A DNA stretch of 64,000 bases, taken from assembly GCA_963693365.1 (NCBI GenBank), contig CAVNZM010000008.1, positions 4,588,001 to 4,652,000 on the forward strand, written 5' to 3'. Under the pieces are notes generated by a model that did not search any database, was not told where the DNA came from, and was given only the letters and a program-made list of their open reading frames with translations. Below, one piece after another: positions 1 to 8,707 of the stretch. A program made the position numbers and the translations under genes. Source of the stretch: Amoebidium appalachense. Taxonomy: Eukaryota > Ichthyosporea. Within the stretch, counting starts at the first letter, position 1. Every line of letters begins with the position of its first letter.

Positions 1-3000
1 TTGGACCAGAAGAAGGCGACTTCCTACCTGGTGGAGACACTAGGTGATGTACCTGCAAGCCTGTGTCGGCGAGCTATTGCCGTAGGAAATCCCAAGGACA
101 TATGGGATATGGTAGCATCATACGCTGCGCGCAACACAGATGAGCACAAGAGAATGTTGATTCAACAGTTCTGGCGTGCTGATATGATGCCGACGGAAAG
201 CGTGCTGGAGTATGCGGCCCGTCTGGAGTGCATTGTGCAGGATCTTCTTCATATCGACCCCAATGGAGTTAGTGAGGACATGGTTGCCGAGAAATTCCTG
301 GACGGTGTAGGCGCTGACGACCGATTCCGCACCGACGTTAGGACCATTCAAGCTTTACCAGCAGCTGAGAAGACAATGGAAAAGATAATCGCCAAGCTGC
401 GTGGTTTTGAGGAGAACGAGGCTGCAAGGGAGCAGCAGCGGGTGATGATGACCAGCACCCAAGGGCGCGGCGGTACGCCACGACAGGACACCGGCAAGCC
501 GCGCGTGACTGACATATCCAAGGTGGAGTATTACAAATGTCACAAGTTTGGGCACTACAAGTCACAGTGTCCAAAGAAGAAGAAGGGCGGCATTCGCGGC
601 GACAAGGCGAAGCAGAACGGAGCTTCCAAGGAGATACTCGCCATGGCGGTAAACAGCGGACTCCCTTCTTCAATTGAGTGGTATTGGGACTGCGGCGCAA
701 CCTCCCATGTCACATGCCGAAAGGACTGGATGGAAGACTTCCGGTCGATCACACCCAAACCCGTCGCTCTGGGTAACACCCCGGGTGTGATGGCACTAGG
801 AATAGGCGTCGTAAGATTAACAAGTGAGTTCCAGGGCAACAGCATGACATTTAGACTGCAGAATGTGCTGTACGTGCCAGCATTTGGAACTAACGTGATG
901 TCGGCTTCAAGCGCCGGCAAGCACGGGTTAAGAGGCATCACCGACGGTCGACAGTGTACGATTGAGAGTGCCACAGATGGCCAAGTTGTGGCCCGTGGGG
1001 TAGTGGAGGGAGGCCTGTATCGTCTCCTAGTGAAACCCGTATGTGAGAGCGTGAACATGGTGACCACTGCAGTCGGCAGCAGTGGGGGTAACACCGTGTG
1101 TGAGCCGGTAAAGGGCAGCGCCAGTTTATGGCACCGGCGGTTTGGTCATGTGGCAATAAACACGCTACAGAAGATGGTTAAAGAAAACATCGTCGAGGGT
1201 CTGTGCATCGACTGCAAAACCCAGGATGACGGTGTGTGCGAGGGATGCGCGAGAGGGAAGCAAGCCCGGCTCTCTTTCAGTAAGCTACCCCGCAAGACAG
1301 CGCCAGCGAAGCTCGACAGAGTTCATTCTGATGTGGCAGGACCGTTCAACAAGGAGTCGCTGCAAGGTTCCAAGTATTATGTCACCTTCATCGACGACAA
1401 GACAAGGTTCACTACGGTGTACTTCATGAAACATAAATCCCAAGTGCATACTTACTTCAAGAAGTACAAGGCACACGTAGAGAAGCAACACGGTGCCAGC
1501 ATCAAGATTCTGCGTTCCGACAACGGGGGTGAGTACACCTCCACTGAGTTCAAGACGTTCCTGGAAGCATGCGGCATTGAACATGAGGCGACAGTCCCTT
1601 ACACACCACAGCAGAATGGTGTAGCAGAGAGGACTAACAGGACCATTGTCGAGACGGCGCGCTGCATGCTGCAGTCAGCAGGCATGAGTATGGGGTTCTG
1701 GCAGCTGGCAGTACAGGCAGCTGTGTACATCAAGAACCTGACGCCAACCACAGTACTGGGTGGCATGACACCTTGGGAGGCATGGTATGGAGAGAAGCCC
1801 GATGTTAGCCATCTACGTGTATTTGGTAGCAAGGCATTTGTCCATGTGCCGAAGGACGAGCGCAGGAAGCTAGACGCCAAGAGTCGGGAGTGTAAATTCG
1901 TCGGCTACACAGGTGACAGCAAGACGTACTTGTTGTGGGACACCGTGGCGCGCAAGACTATCGTCGGGCGAGATGTGGTGATCGATGAATCATGCACCCC
2001 AAAGGCCGGTATTCCGGTGGTGCAAGATGAGCCAATGGAATTGCTGATGCATAAGCCAATCGGAAATCAGCAGAGCTTGGAATCGAGGAATCCAATCAGC
2101 GTCAAGAAGCAACATTCCTTTCGGAAGCCTGCAATCGGCACTGACAGTGGATATGATTCAGATGCTATCGGCGACGGCGCGGGCGAGGACAGCGGCGATT
2201 CGGACGCGGCAGGGTCAGGAGACGAGGAAGATAGTGCAGAGTTGCAGGTTGCAACCAGAAGTGCCTATCCGTCTATGACTACAAGGCGCGGTGGGACCTA
2301 CGGCATCAACGCAGGTGTAGTAGAGTACCGCGACAGTATCAGCATGGCAATTGAGAGTGCTGATAGCAATGAGGATGACCCTGTGACACTGGAAGAAGCA
2401 ATCTCCAGGCCAGATGGTGCAAAGTGGAAGGCTGCGCTGGACGAGGAGTACGAATCTCTAGTCAAGAATGGGACATGGTCACTGGTGCCACTCCCACCAG
2501 GTCGTCGGGCAGTTTCCTTCAAGTGGGTCTTCAAGATGAAACGCAACGCCGACGGCAGTGTCGAGCGCTACAAGGCCCGTGGTGTGGCCAGGGGCTTCTC
2601 TCAGCAAGAGGGGATAGACTACGAAGAGACCTTTGCCCCGGTAGCCAAGTTCACCAGCTTCAGACTTCTCTTCGCTATGGCAGCGGCAGAGAACATGCAC
2701 CTCACACAAATAGATATCGTCACGGCGTTCCTGAACGGCGACATCAAGGAAGAGCTGTACATGCAGCAACCGCGTGGGTACGAGGTACCCGGAAAGGAAG
2801 ACTATGTGTGTCGTTTGCACAAGAGTCTGTATGGCCTCAAGCAAGCAGCAAGGTGCTGGAATGAGAAGATGCATGAGGCTATGGTCGATCTTGGCTTCAC
2901 ACGTGTGGAAGCTGATCGATGTGTCTACTTCAAGGTCAACGGAAGTGGAAAGACGGTGGTGGCTGTGCATGTGGACGACATGCTAGTGGCGGCGTCGACA

Positions 3001-3942
3001 GATGATCTTATTCAAGAATTCGTCAGGCAGGTTGCGACGAAGTTCTCCGTCAAGGTGATCGGCGAGCCAAAGCTGCTACTCGGTGTGCAGGTCAGTCGTG
3101 ACGCTGCAACAGGCGATATCAAGTTGTCACAGGAAACGTACATCAAGTCATTGATGCGGCGCTTCAACATGGTCGACTGCAAGGCTAAGTCAACACCGCT
3201 ACCGGAGCGATGTGTGTTGAGCAAGGCCATGAGTCCGGCAAGCGAGGAGGAGAGAGTGGCGATGCGGCAAGTTCCTTATGCCAGAGCTGTGGGCTCCTTA
3301 ATGTACGCAATGGTGGCCACCCGGCCAGACATTGCACAAGCAGTGGGGGAACTTAGTAAGTTCGTGAGCAACCCGGGACTTCAACACTGGGACGCAGCCA
3401 AACATCTTCTCCGGTACCTCAAGGGGACAACCAACTACGGGACTGTCTACCGCGGAGGACGAGGAGGGAGTACAACAGTGGAGGGATTCACTGTCTCCGA
3501 TTACGCTGGCAACTCCGACGACCGTAAGTCGACGAGCGGATACATCTTCACTGCCAATGGATCTGCCATCAGCTGGGGCAGCAAGCAACAGAAGACTGTG
3601 GCTACTTCATCTACAGAGGCGGAGTATATGGCTACGTGCCTGGCAGTCAAAGAGGCTAAGTGGCTACGACAGCTGCTGGGGCAGCTGGGCTACGATATGA
3701 GTGAGGCGACCATCATCTACGCCGACAACCAGGCCAGCATCAAGCTTGCAAGGAACCCGATGCTCCATAACAGGAGCAAACACATCGACGTTCAGTACCA
3801 CTACACCCGTGAGTGTGTGGAGAATGGGGATGTAGAACTTGTGTATTGCAGCACGAACAGTAACGTGGCCGACATGTGCACCAAAGCTTTAGGGAGACTT
3901 AAGTTAGTGCAGCATCGGCAGGCCATCGGCATGGCTGAGTAA
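1..3942 (+). CDS. Copia gag-pol polyprotein, 5'-partial, 1313 codons visible
   Basis: Polyprotein of a Copia element, open to TAA at 3940-3942. Compared with element 2, about 65 N-terminal residues are missing left of the window. Domain order is the Copia order. Gag zinc knuckle (nt 526-580) reads YYKCHKFGHYKSQC, so the first Cys of CX2CX4HX4C is Tyr. Protease has DCGATSH (near 690) where most relatives have DSG. Integrase has the HHCC domain (WHRRFGH then CEGC, 1130-1245) and the catalytic Asp, Asp, Glu in HSDVAGP, RSDNGGEY and GVAERTNR. Reverse transcriptase follows from about 2390, with HVDDM near 2970 in place of the usual YVDDM. RNase H follows (SDYAGNSDDRKSTSGY near 3500). No stop or frameshift is visible, so apart from the altered knuckle it could be functional. 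Confidence 0.93.
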   Translation: MDQKKATSYLVETLGDVPASLCRRAIAVGNPKDIWDMVASYAARNTDEHKRMLIQQFWRADMMPTESVLEYAARLECIVQDLLHIDPNGVSEDMVAEKFLDGVGADDRFRTDVRTIQALPAAEKTMEKIIAKLRGFEENEAAREQQRVMMTSTQGRGGTPRQDTGKPRVTDISKVEYYKCHKFGHYKSQCPKKKKGGIRGDKAKQNGASKEILAMAVNSGLPSSIEWYWDCGATSHVTCRKDWMEDFRSITPKPVALGNTPGVMALGIGVVRLTSEFQGNSMTFRLQNVLYVPAFGTNVMSASSAGKHGLRGITDGRQCTIESATDGQVVARGVVEGGLYRLLVKPVCESVNMVTTAVGSSGGNTVCEPVKGSASLWHRRFGHVAINTLQKMVKENIVEGLCIDCKTQDDGVCEGCARGKQARLSFSKLPRKTAPAKLDRVHSDVAGPFNKESLQGSKYYVTFIDDKTRFTTVYFMKHKSQVHTYFKKYKAHVEKQHGASIKILRSDNGGEYTSTEFKTFLEACGIEHEATVPYTPQQNGVAERTNRTIVETARCMLQSAGMSMGFWQLAVQAAVYIKNLTPTTVLGGMTPWEAWYGEKPDVSHLRVFGSKAFVHVPKDERRKLDAKSRECKFVGYTGDSKTYLLWDTVARKTIVGRDVVIDESCTPKAGIPVVQDEPMELLMHKPIGNQQSLESRNPISVKKQHSFRKPAIGTDSGYDSDAIGDGAGEDSGDSDAAGSGDEEDSAELQVATRSAYPSMTTRRGGTYGINAGVVEYRDSISMAIESADSNEDDPVTLEEAISRPDGAKWKAALDEEYESLVKNGTWSLVPLPPGRRAVSFKWVFKMKRNADGSVERYKARGVARGFSQQEGIDYEETFAPVAKFTSFRLLFAMAAAENMHLTQIDIVTAFLNGDIKEELYMQQPRGYEVPGKEDYVCRLHKSLYGLKQAARCWNEKMHEAMVDLGFTRVEADRCVYFKVNGSGKTVVAVHVDDMLVAASTDDLIQEFVRQVATKFSVKVIGEPKLLLGVQVSRDAATGDIKLSQETYIKSLMRRFNMVDCKAKSTPLPERCVLSKAMSPASEEERVAMRQVPYARAVGSLMYAMVATRPDIAQAVGELSKFVSNPGLQHWDAAKHLLRYLKGTTNYGTVYRGGRGGSTTVEGFTVSDYAGNSDDRKSTSGYIFTANGSAISWGSKQQKTVATSSTEAEYMATCLAVKEAKWLRQLLGQLGYDMSEATIIYADNQASIKLARNPMLHNRSKHIDVQYHYTRECVENGDVELVYCSTNSNVADMCTKALGRLKLVQHRQAIGMAE

Positions 3943-4075
3943 GAACTACAAATAGTGTAGTGTTAATGTTCGTGTAGTAGGTGTTATATGTGTTAGTATA
4001 GTAGCATAGTTTTAGAGTTGCATCTTAGGTTTAGGTTGCATGCGGTACATAGATAGAACACAGTGCAAGTGGGGG

Positions 4076-4381
4076 TGTCGAACAGGATAGCCATCCGGTA
4101 TGCCCTGCGTTAGCGTAGCACTAGTGATCGGGAATATTCGAGATATTCGGGATAAACTGGTGGATAGGTTCACGATAGATCAGGATAGATCTAGAAGAGT
4201 CTAGAAGATTCTATTGGAGTGCTTTGATTGGTAGCGACTAGATCCATAGCGGCGGGTAGACCAATCGGGAATAGTATGTAACATTCCAGTTAGCCAGACC
4301 ACAAGTATATAAAGGTCCCGGCAGGCCAGTCAATGTAAGTCAGCAAATAATAAAGTCTCACAGAGAAACCTCTAAGTTACA
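4076..4381 (+). repeat. 3' LTR of Copia element 1
   Basis: 306-bp LTR beginning TGTCGAAC and ending AAGTTACA (TG...CA). It is preceded by a purine-rich tract AAGTGGGGG, the expected plus-strand primer. It is almost identical to the inverted LTR at 6499-6803, with a few substitutions, for example near 4290 and 4322. It contains inverted CCAAT motifs, a TATA box and a polyadenylation signal. Confidence 0.93.
4306..4354 (+). promoter_or_regulatory. LTR promoter core and poly(A) signal
   Basis: TATATAAAG at 4306-4314 is a good TATA box and AATAAA at 4349-4354 is a polyadenylation hexamer. They place the R region in the last 50-70 bp of the LTR, as expected for a short U5. In this 3' copy the hexamer would end the element's transcript. 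Confidence 0.7.
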
Positions 4382-6450
4382 TCTAGCTTCCTGCGCTCGT
4401 CCTTCGGCACATGGACAAATGCCTTGCTACCAAATACACGTAGATGGCTAACATCGGGCTTCTCTCCATACCATGCCTCCCAAGGTGTCATGCCACCCAG
4501 TACTGTGGTTGGCGTCAGGTTCTTGATGTACACAGCTGCCTGTACTGCCAGCTGCCAGAACCCCATACTCATGCCTGCTGACTGCAGCATGCAGCGCGCC
4601 GTCTCGACAATGGTCCTGTTAGCCCTCTCTGCTACACCATTCTGCTCTGGTGTGTAAGGGACTGTCGCCTCATGTTCAATGCCGCACGCTTCCAGGAACG
4701 ACTTGAACTCAGTGGAGGTGTACTCACCCCCGTTGTCGGAACGCAGAATCTTGATGCTGGCACCGTGTTGCTTCTCTACGTGTGCCTTGTACTTCTTGAA
4801 GTAAGTATGCACTTGGGATTTATGTTTCATGAAGTACACCGTAGTGAACCTTGTCTTGTCGTCGATGAAGGTGACATAATACTTGGAACCTTGCAGCGAC
4901 TCCTTGTTGAACGGTCCTGCCACATCAGAATGAACTCTGTCGAGCTTCGCTGGCGCTGTCTTGCGGGGTAGCTTACTGAAAGAGAGCCGGGCTTGCTTCC
5001 CTCTCGCGCATCCCTCGCACACACCGTCATCCTGGGTTTTGCAGTCGATGCACAGACCCTCGACGATGTTTTCTTTAACCATCTTCTGTAGCGTGTTTAT
5101 TGCCACATGACCAAACCGCCGGTGCCATAAACTGGCGCTGTCCTTTACCGGCTCACACACGGTGTTACCCCCACTGCTGCCGACTGCAGTGGTCGCCATG
5201 TTCACGCTCTCACATACGGGTTTCACTAGGAGACGATACAGGCCTCCCTCCACTACCCCACGGGCCACAACTTGGCCATCTGTGGCACTCTCAATCGTAC
5301 ACTGTCGACCGTCGGTGATGCCTCTTAACCCGTGCTTGCCGGCGCTTGAAGTCGACATCACGTTAGTTCCAAATGCTGGCACGTACAGCACATTCTGCAG
5401 TCTAAATGTCATGCTGTTGCCCTGGAACTCACTTGTTAATCTTACGACGCCTATTCCTAGCGCCATCACACCCGGGGTGTTACCCAGAGCGACGGGTTTG
5501 GGTGTGATCGACCGGAAGTCTTCCATCCAGTCCTTTCGGCATGTGACATGGGAGGTTGCGCCGCAGTCCCAATACCACTCAGTTGAAGAAGGGAGTCCGC
5601 TGTTTACCGCCATGGCGAGTATCTCCTTGGAAGCTCCGTTCTGCTTCGCCTTGTCGCCGCGATTGCCGCCCTTCTTCTTCTTTGGACACTGTGACTTGTA
5701 GTGCCCAAACTTGTGACATTTGTAACACTCCACCTTGGATATGTCAGTCACGCGTGGCTTGCCGGTGTCCTGTCGTGGCGTACCGCCGCGCCATTGGGTG
5801 CTGGTCATCATCACCCGCTGCTGTTCCCTTGCAGCCTCGTTCTCCTCAAAACCACGCAGCTTGGCGATTATCTTTTCCATTGTCTTCTCAGCTGCTGGTA
5901 AAGCTTGAATGGTCCTAACGTCGGTGCGGAATCGGTCGTCAGCGCCTACACCGTCCAGGAATTTCTCGGCAACCATGTCCTCACTAACTCCATTGGGATC
6001 GATATGAAGAAGATCCTGCACAATGCACTCCAGGCGGGCCGCATACTCCAGCACGCTTTCCGTCGGCATCATATCAGCACGCCAGAACTGTTGAATCAAC
6101 ATTCTCTTGTGCTCATCTGTGTTGCGCGCAGCGTATGATGCTACCGTATCCCATATGTCCTTGGGATTTCCTACGGCAATAGCTCGCCGACACAGGCTTG
6201 CAGGTACATCACCTAGTGTCTCCACCAGGTAGGAAGTCGCCTTCTTCTGATCCAAGGGGTCGATCTCCACCGGAGGTTGCTCCACCGGTTCGCCGTCCTC
6301 TCCTATCACTTCAGGAGCCACGTCTTCAATCGTGTACCATAATTCCTCACCCTCGAGGAAGCACTTCATGCGCATGGCCCACATTGAGTAGGAGATTTTG
6401 CCCTTGCCTTCTCCTTCATACATGGGAACTGGACATTTTGCTCTTCCCAT
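4382..6450 (-). CDS. Copia gag-pol, 3'-truncated by nested insertion
   Basis: Begins ATG at 6450 with the full gag N-terminus (MGRAKCPVPMYEG...) that element 1 lacks in this window. The frame runs through gag, an intact CX2CX4HX4C zinc knuckle (CYKCHKFGHYKSQC), protease (DCGATSH), HHCC and the DDE integrase core. It is cut after RRKLD, where element 1's LTR end supplies a stop a few bases on (4372). There is no reverse transcriptase or RNase H, so it cannot act autonomously. The reading frame is otherwise unbroken, which dates the inner insertion as recent. Confidence 0.93.
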
Positions 6451-6484
6451 CTTGTCTCAACAGTCGCTTGATCGTAGCGTTGTA

Positions 6485-6498
6485 CTGGGCCCATAACC
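6485..6498 (-). other. Primer binding site: half-tRNA, initiator Met type
   Basis: Directly downstream of the 5' LTR the element reads GGTTATGGGCCCAG. Its complement CTGGGCCCATAACC is the anticodon stem-loop of eukaryotic initiator tRNA-Met (anticodon CAU), not a tRNA 3' end. Drosophila copia uses a cleaved initiator tRNA in this way, so a half-tRNA primer is inferred here. Confidence 0.75.
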
Positions 6499-6803
6499 GT
6501 AACTTAGAGGTTTCTCTGTGAGACTTTATTATTTGCTGACTTACATTGACTGGCCCGCCGGGACCTTTATATACTTGTGGTCTGGCTCACTGGAATGTTA
6601 CATACTATTCCCGATTGGTCTACCCGCCGCTATGGATCTAGTCGCTACCAATCAAAGCACTCCAATAGAATCTTCTAGACTCTTCTAGATCTATCCTGAT
6701 CTATCGTGAACCTATCCACCAGTTTATCCCGAATATCTCGAATATTCCCGATCACTAGTGCTACGCTAACGCAGGGCATACCGGATGGCTATCCTGTTCG
6801 ACA
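6499..6803 (-). repeat. 5' LTR of Copia element 2
   Basis: 305-bp inverted counterpart of the LTR at 4076-4381, with the TATA box and AATAAA at matching positions. The expected terminal A after TTAC is missing before the primer binding site. With the other LTR it forms a long inverted repeat. Confidence 0.92.
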
Positions 6804-7570
6804 CAGGCTTCGATTGTCGCTTTCTTGACTCGCGCGCCTTTGAGAATCACGATGACACCGAGAAGTTCACCTGCAACATTGCCAATTGGAATGATGGTGA
6901 CGTTTTCTTTGCCGTTTCCGATGATGCGACGTCGGACTGCCCTGCTCCCCTTTTTAGCACCGGCTAGTCTGGGAACGTAGTGGATTCTCTGTGGGGTTTC
7001 GTCCAGGTTGAGGACTTGGTGGGGAAGGAATCGGCCGCCAAAAAAGGTTACCATCACTTTGCGGATGATGTCAAAGTAGTGACGAATGATGCTTGGTGTT
7101 GTTGCTGCATCGTGCCGGTCATCAGCTGGCAAAGGCACCCTCAAAGTGAAGTCTGGGTGTCGTTTTTTGAAAGCATTCCAGAACCCATCAGATGGTCTGT
7201 CGTTCTTAAAGGGTACCCCGTGTTCCTTTGCAGTTTCTACTAGTTTCTGTTTGATTTCACGAACAGATGCGGAGATATTCGCATCCTGCCTCTCAAAGAT
7301 CCACTCTATCACACCTCTCTCTTGTTCATAAGTGAGTGCTGAGGGCCTTCCGGCCCCGTGCCTACTAACTTTGCCCTTAAGGTGATTCTCAATGGTGGTG
7401 CGTGCTACCCCAAAAACTTCAACTGCTTCCCTGTAAGAATAAATATTATGCTTCACGTGCTCTGCAGCTAAATTACATCGCTCTTCATGTGTCTTATTTT
7501 TGTGTTCTAGAAACGCTGCCTCTATCTCCTCTGCTGTGGGCTTGCGCCTTTTCTGCCCTTGTGCACTCAT
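6804..7570 (-). pseudogene. pogo/Tigger-like transposase (DDE_1), N-terminal part
   Basis: ATG at 7570 opens MSAQGQKRRKPTAEE, followed by an N-terminal helix-turn-helix DNA-binding region (YSYREAVEVFGVARTTIENH, then a basic GKVSRHGAGRPS linker). A CENP-B-like second helical domain follows (FWNAFKKRHPDFTLR). The catalytic domain starts with NLDETP, where the Asp is the first of the DDE triad, and continues with the typical NGKENVTIIPIGN and ILKGAR segment. Coding sequence stops at KKATIEA where Copia element 2 is inserted, so the second and third acidic residues are lost and the gene is dead here. The open frame upstream of 7570 is probably untranslated. Confidence 0.85.
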
Positions 7571-7926
7571 GTTGGGAACCCCATTCTGTCTGTGGGGCAA
7601 GGGTGTGTGATAAATGGGCAGTAAAAGTACAAAGCATATGAACGATGTGAGGCTACTTGAGAGGAAATCCTTAGAGTGAGGATGAGGAGTTCCTATGTTT
7701 TCGAAAGAGGATGTGCTTTGCTCTGCTGTGGTGGTTGGTGGAAAACGGCCCTTTATTTTCAAACTTGGCTGCCGGGTTGGGCAGCCAACCAGACACGCTG
7801 GCATGCAAAAAGGGCGGGAAAAACGTAATAATGGACCCAAGTCCGGGTGATGCGCCGAGGGCCAATTAAAAGTGTCCCAGATTTATGACGGGATTCAAAT
7901 CGTCCCAAATTCGAGCGGTTTACTAG
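6804..7926 (-). mobile_element. pogo-like DNA transposon, interrupted
   Basis: Carries the first part of a pogo/Tigger-type transposase (start 7570) and a candidate outer inverted terminal repeat. Read outward-in on the minus strand, that end is CTAGTAAACCGCTCGAATTT, flanked by TA at 7927-7928, which resembles pogo-family termini and their TA target. The other half lies beyond the Copia nest, outside the window. The terminal repeat is inferred from one end only. Confidence 0.65.
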
Positions 7927-8334
7927 TACTTTGTAAAAACAATGTCGCCGATTTTCTCTAAAAAAAGTGCGTTCCATTCTGGGTTAGAAACAAAAACCGT
8001 TTTGATACGGGAATCACCTGATCTCCGCCGATTCAGCCCAGCGTGTTCACAGTAGACTCCGAAACCGCTGGTTTTTTTCTTTTTATTTCAAAGCGCCGAG
8101 TACGTACATCCTCTCGGGCCCAACTTTAGGGCACTATATTTCAATTTTCTCATTATCAAATATATAGTTATTTTAGGCTTTTTCATTAGTATCTCAAGAA
8201 TATTTAGCGATTTTGATGTCATAAAAACAACTAAGCAACGTTTCGATGGTTTTTGATGCCTCACAAAATGGCCTAAGGTCCCCTCCAAATTCCGGATTTG
8301 AGGTCCGGCAAACAACGCATTATATATATAGATG
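7927..8334. other. AT-rich spacer between pogo element and LINE-A
   Basis: No convincing gene. Contains short T-runs and ends in a TATATATATA stretch at which the LINE-A 3' terminus abuts, a plausible target for the LINE endonuclease. Confidence 0.5.
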
Positions 8335-8626
8335 GGGGGTTTACGCTGTTTACTCGAGGCAAAGAGAACCAGTCTCAGGTAGGGGGGGGGGGGGGGGTTT
8401 GCTCGGAATATCCCCTCAGCGGTATATCATGATCACGTACATAGATGTCGGGTGGTGACTATATATCAGGGTTTACTTTCTCTACGAGACACCATAAAGA
8501 CTACAAGGAGAAATCAATTAGTTGGGGTTCCCCGTTTTTTTTTTTTTTTTTTTTTTTTTTTATTTATTTATTTTTTTTTTTTTTTTTTTTAAAGGGGCTC
8601 CCCTCGGGACACTCGGTATCAGCTGG

Positions 8627-8707
<81 letters not shown>

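Larger units (their letters stand above)
1..4381 (+). mobile_element. Ty1/Copia LTR retrotransposon, element 1 (5' end outside window)
   Basis: The body of a Copia element: gag-pol frame, a short non-coding stretch, a G-rich polypurine tract (about 4066-4075) and a 306-bp 3' LTR. The gag start and 5' LTR lie left of position 1. It is inserted in opposite orientation into element 2: the last LTR base (4381) is followed directly by element 2 pol sequence. The two elements differ at only a few residues over about 625 aligned codons, so both look recent. A 5-bp target duplication TCTAG (4382-4386) is predicted to recur outside the window beyond the 5' LTR. Confidence 0.92.
4382..6803 (-). mobile_element. 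Ty1/Copia element 2, interrupted by element 1
   Basis: Inverted relative to element 1: 5' LTR (6499-6803), primer binding site, gag start at 6450, then gag-pol up to integrase, where element 1 is inserted. The remaining pol and 3' LTR should lie left of the window. Outside its LTR the sequence at once becomes a pogo-type transposase gene, so this element had itself landed in a DNA transposon. Confidence 0.9.

Noticed and set aside
4076-6803. Autointegration product of one Copia element
   Set aside because: Element 1 retains pol beyond the junction point, so two copies are needed; nested insertion is simpler, and the TCTAG prediction can test it.
7571-7840. N-terminal extension of the pogo transposase
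   Set aside because: Open but low in similarity to transposases; MSAQGQKRRKPTAEE at 7570 is the expected start before the helix-turn-helix.
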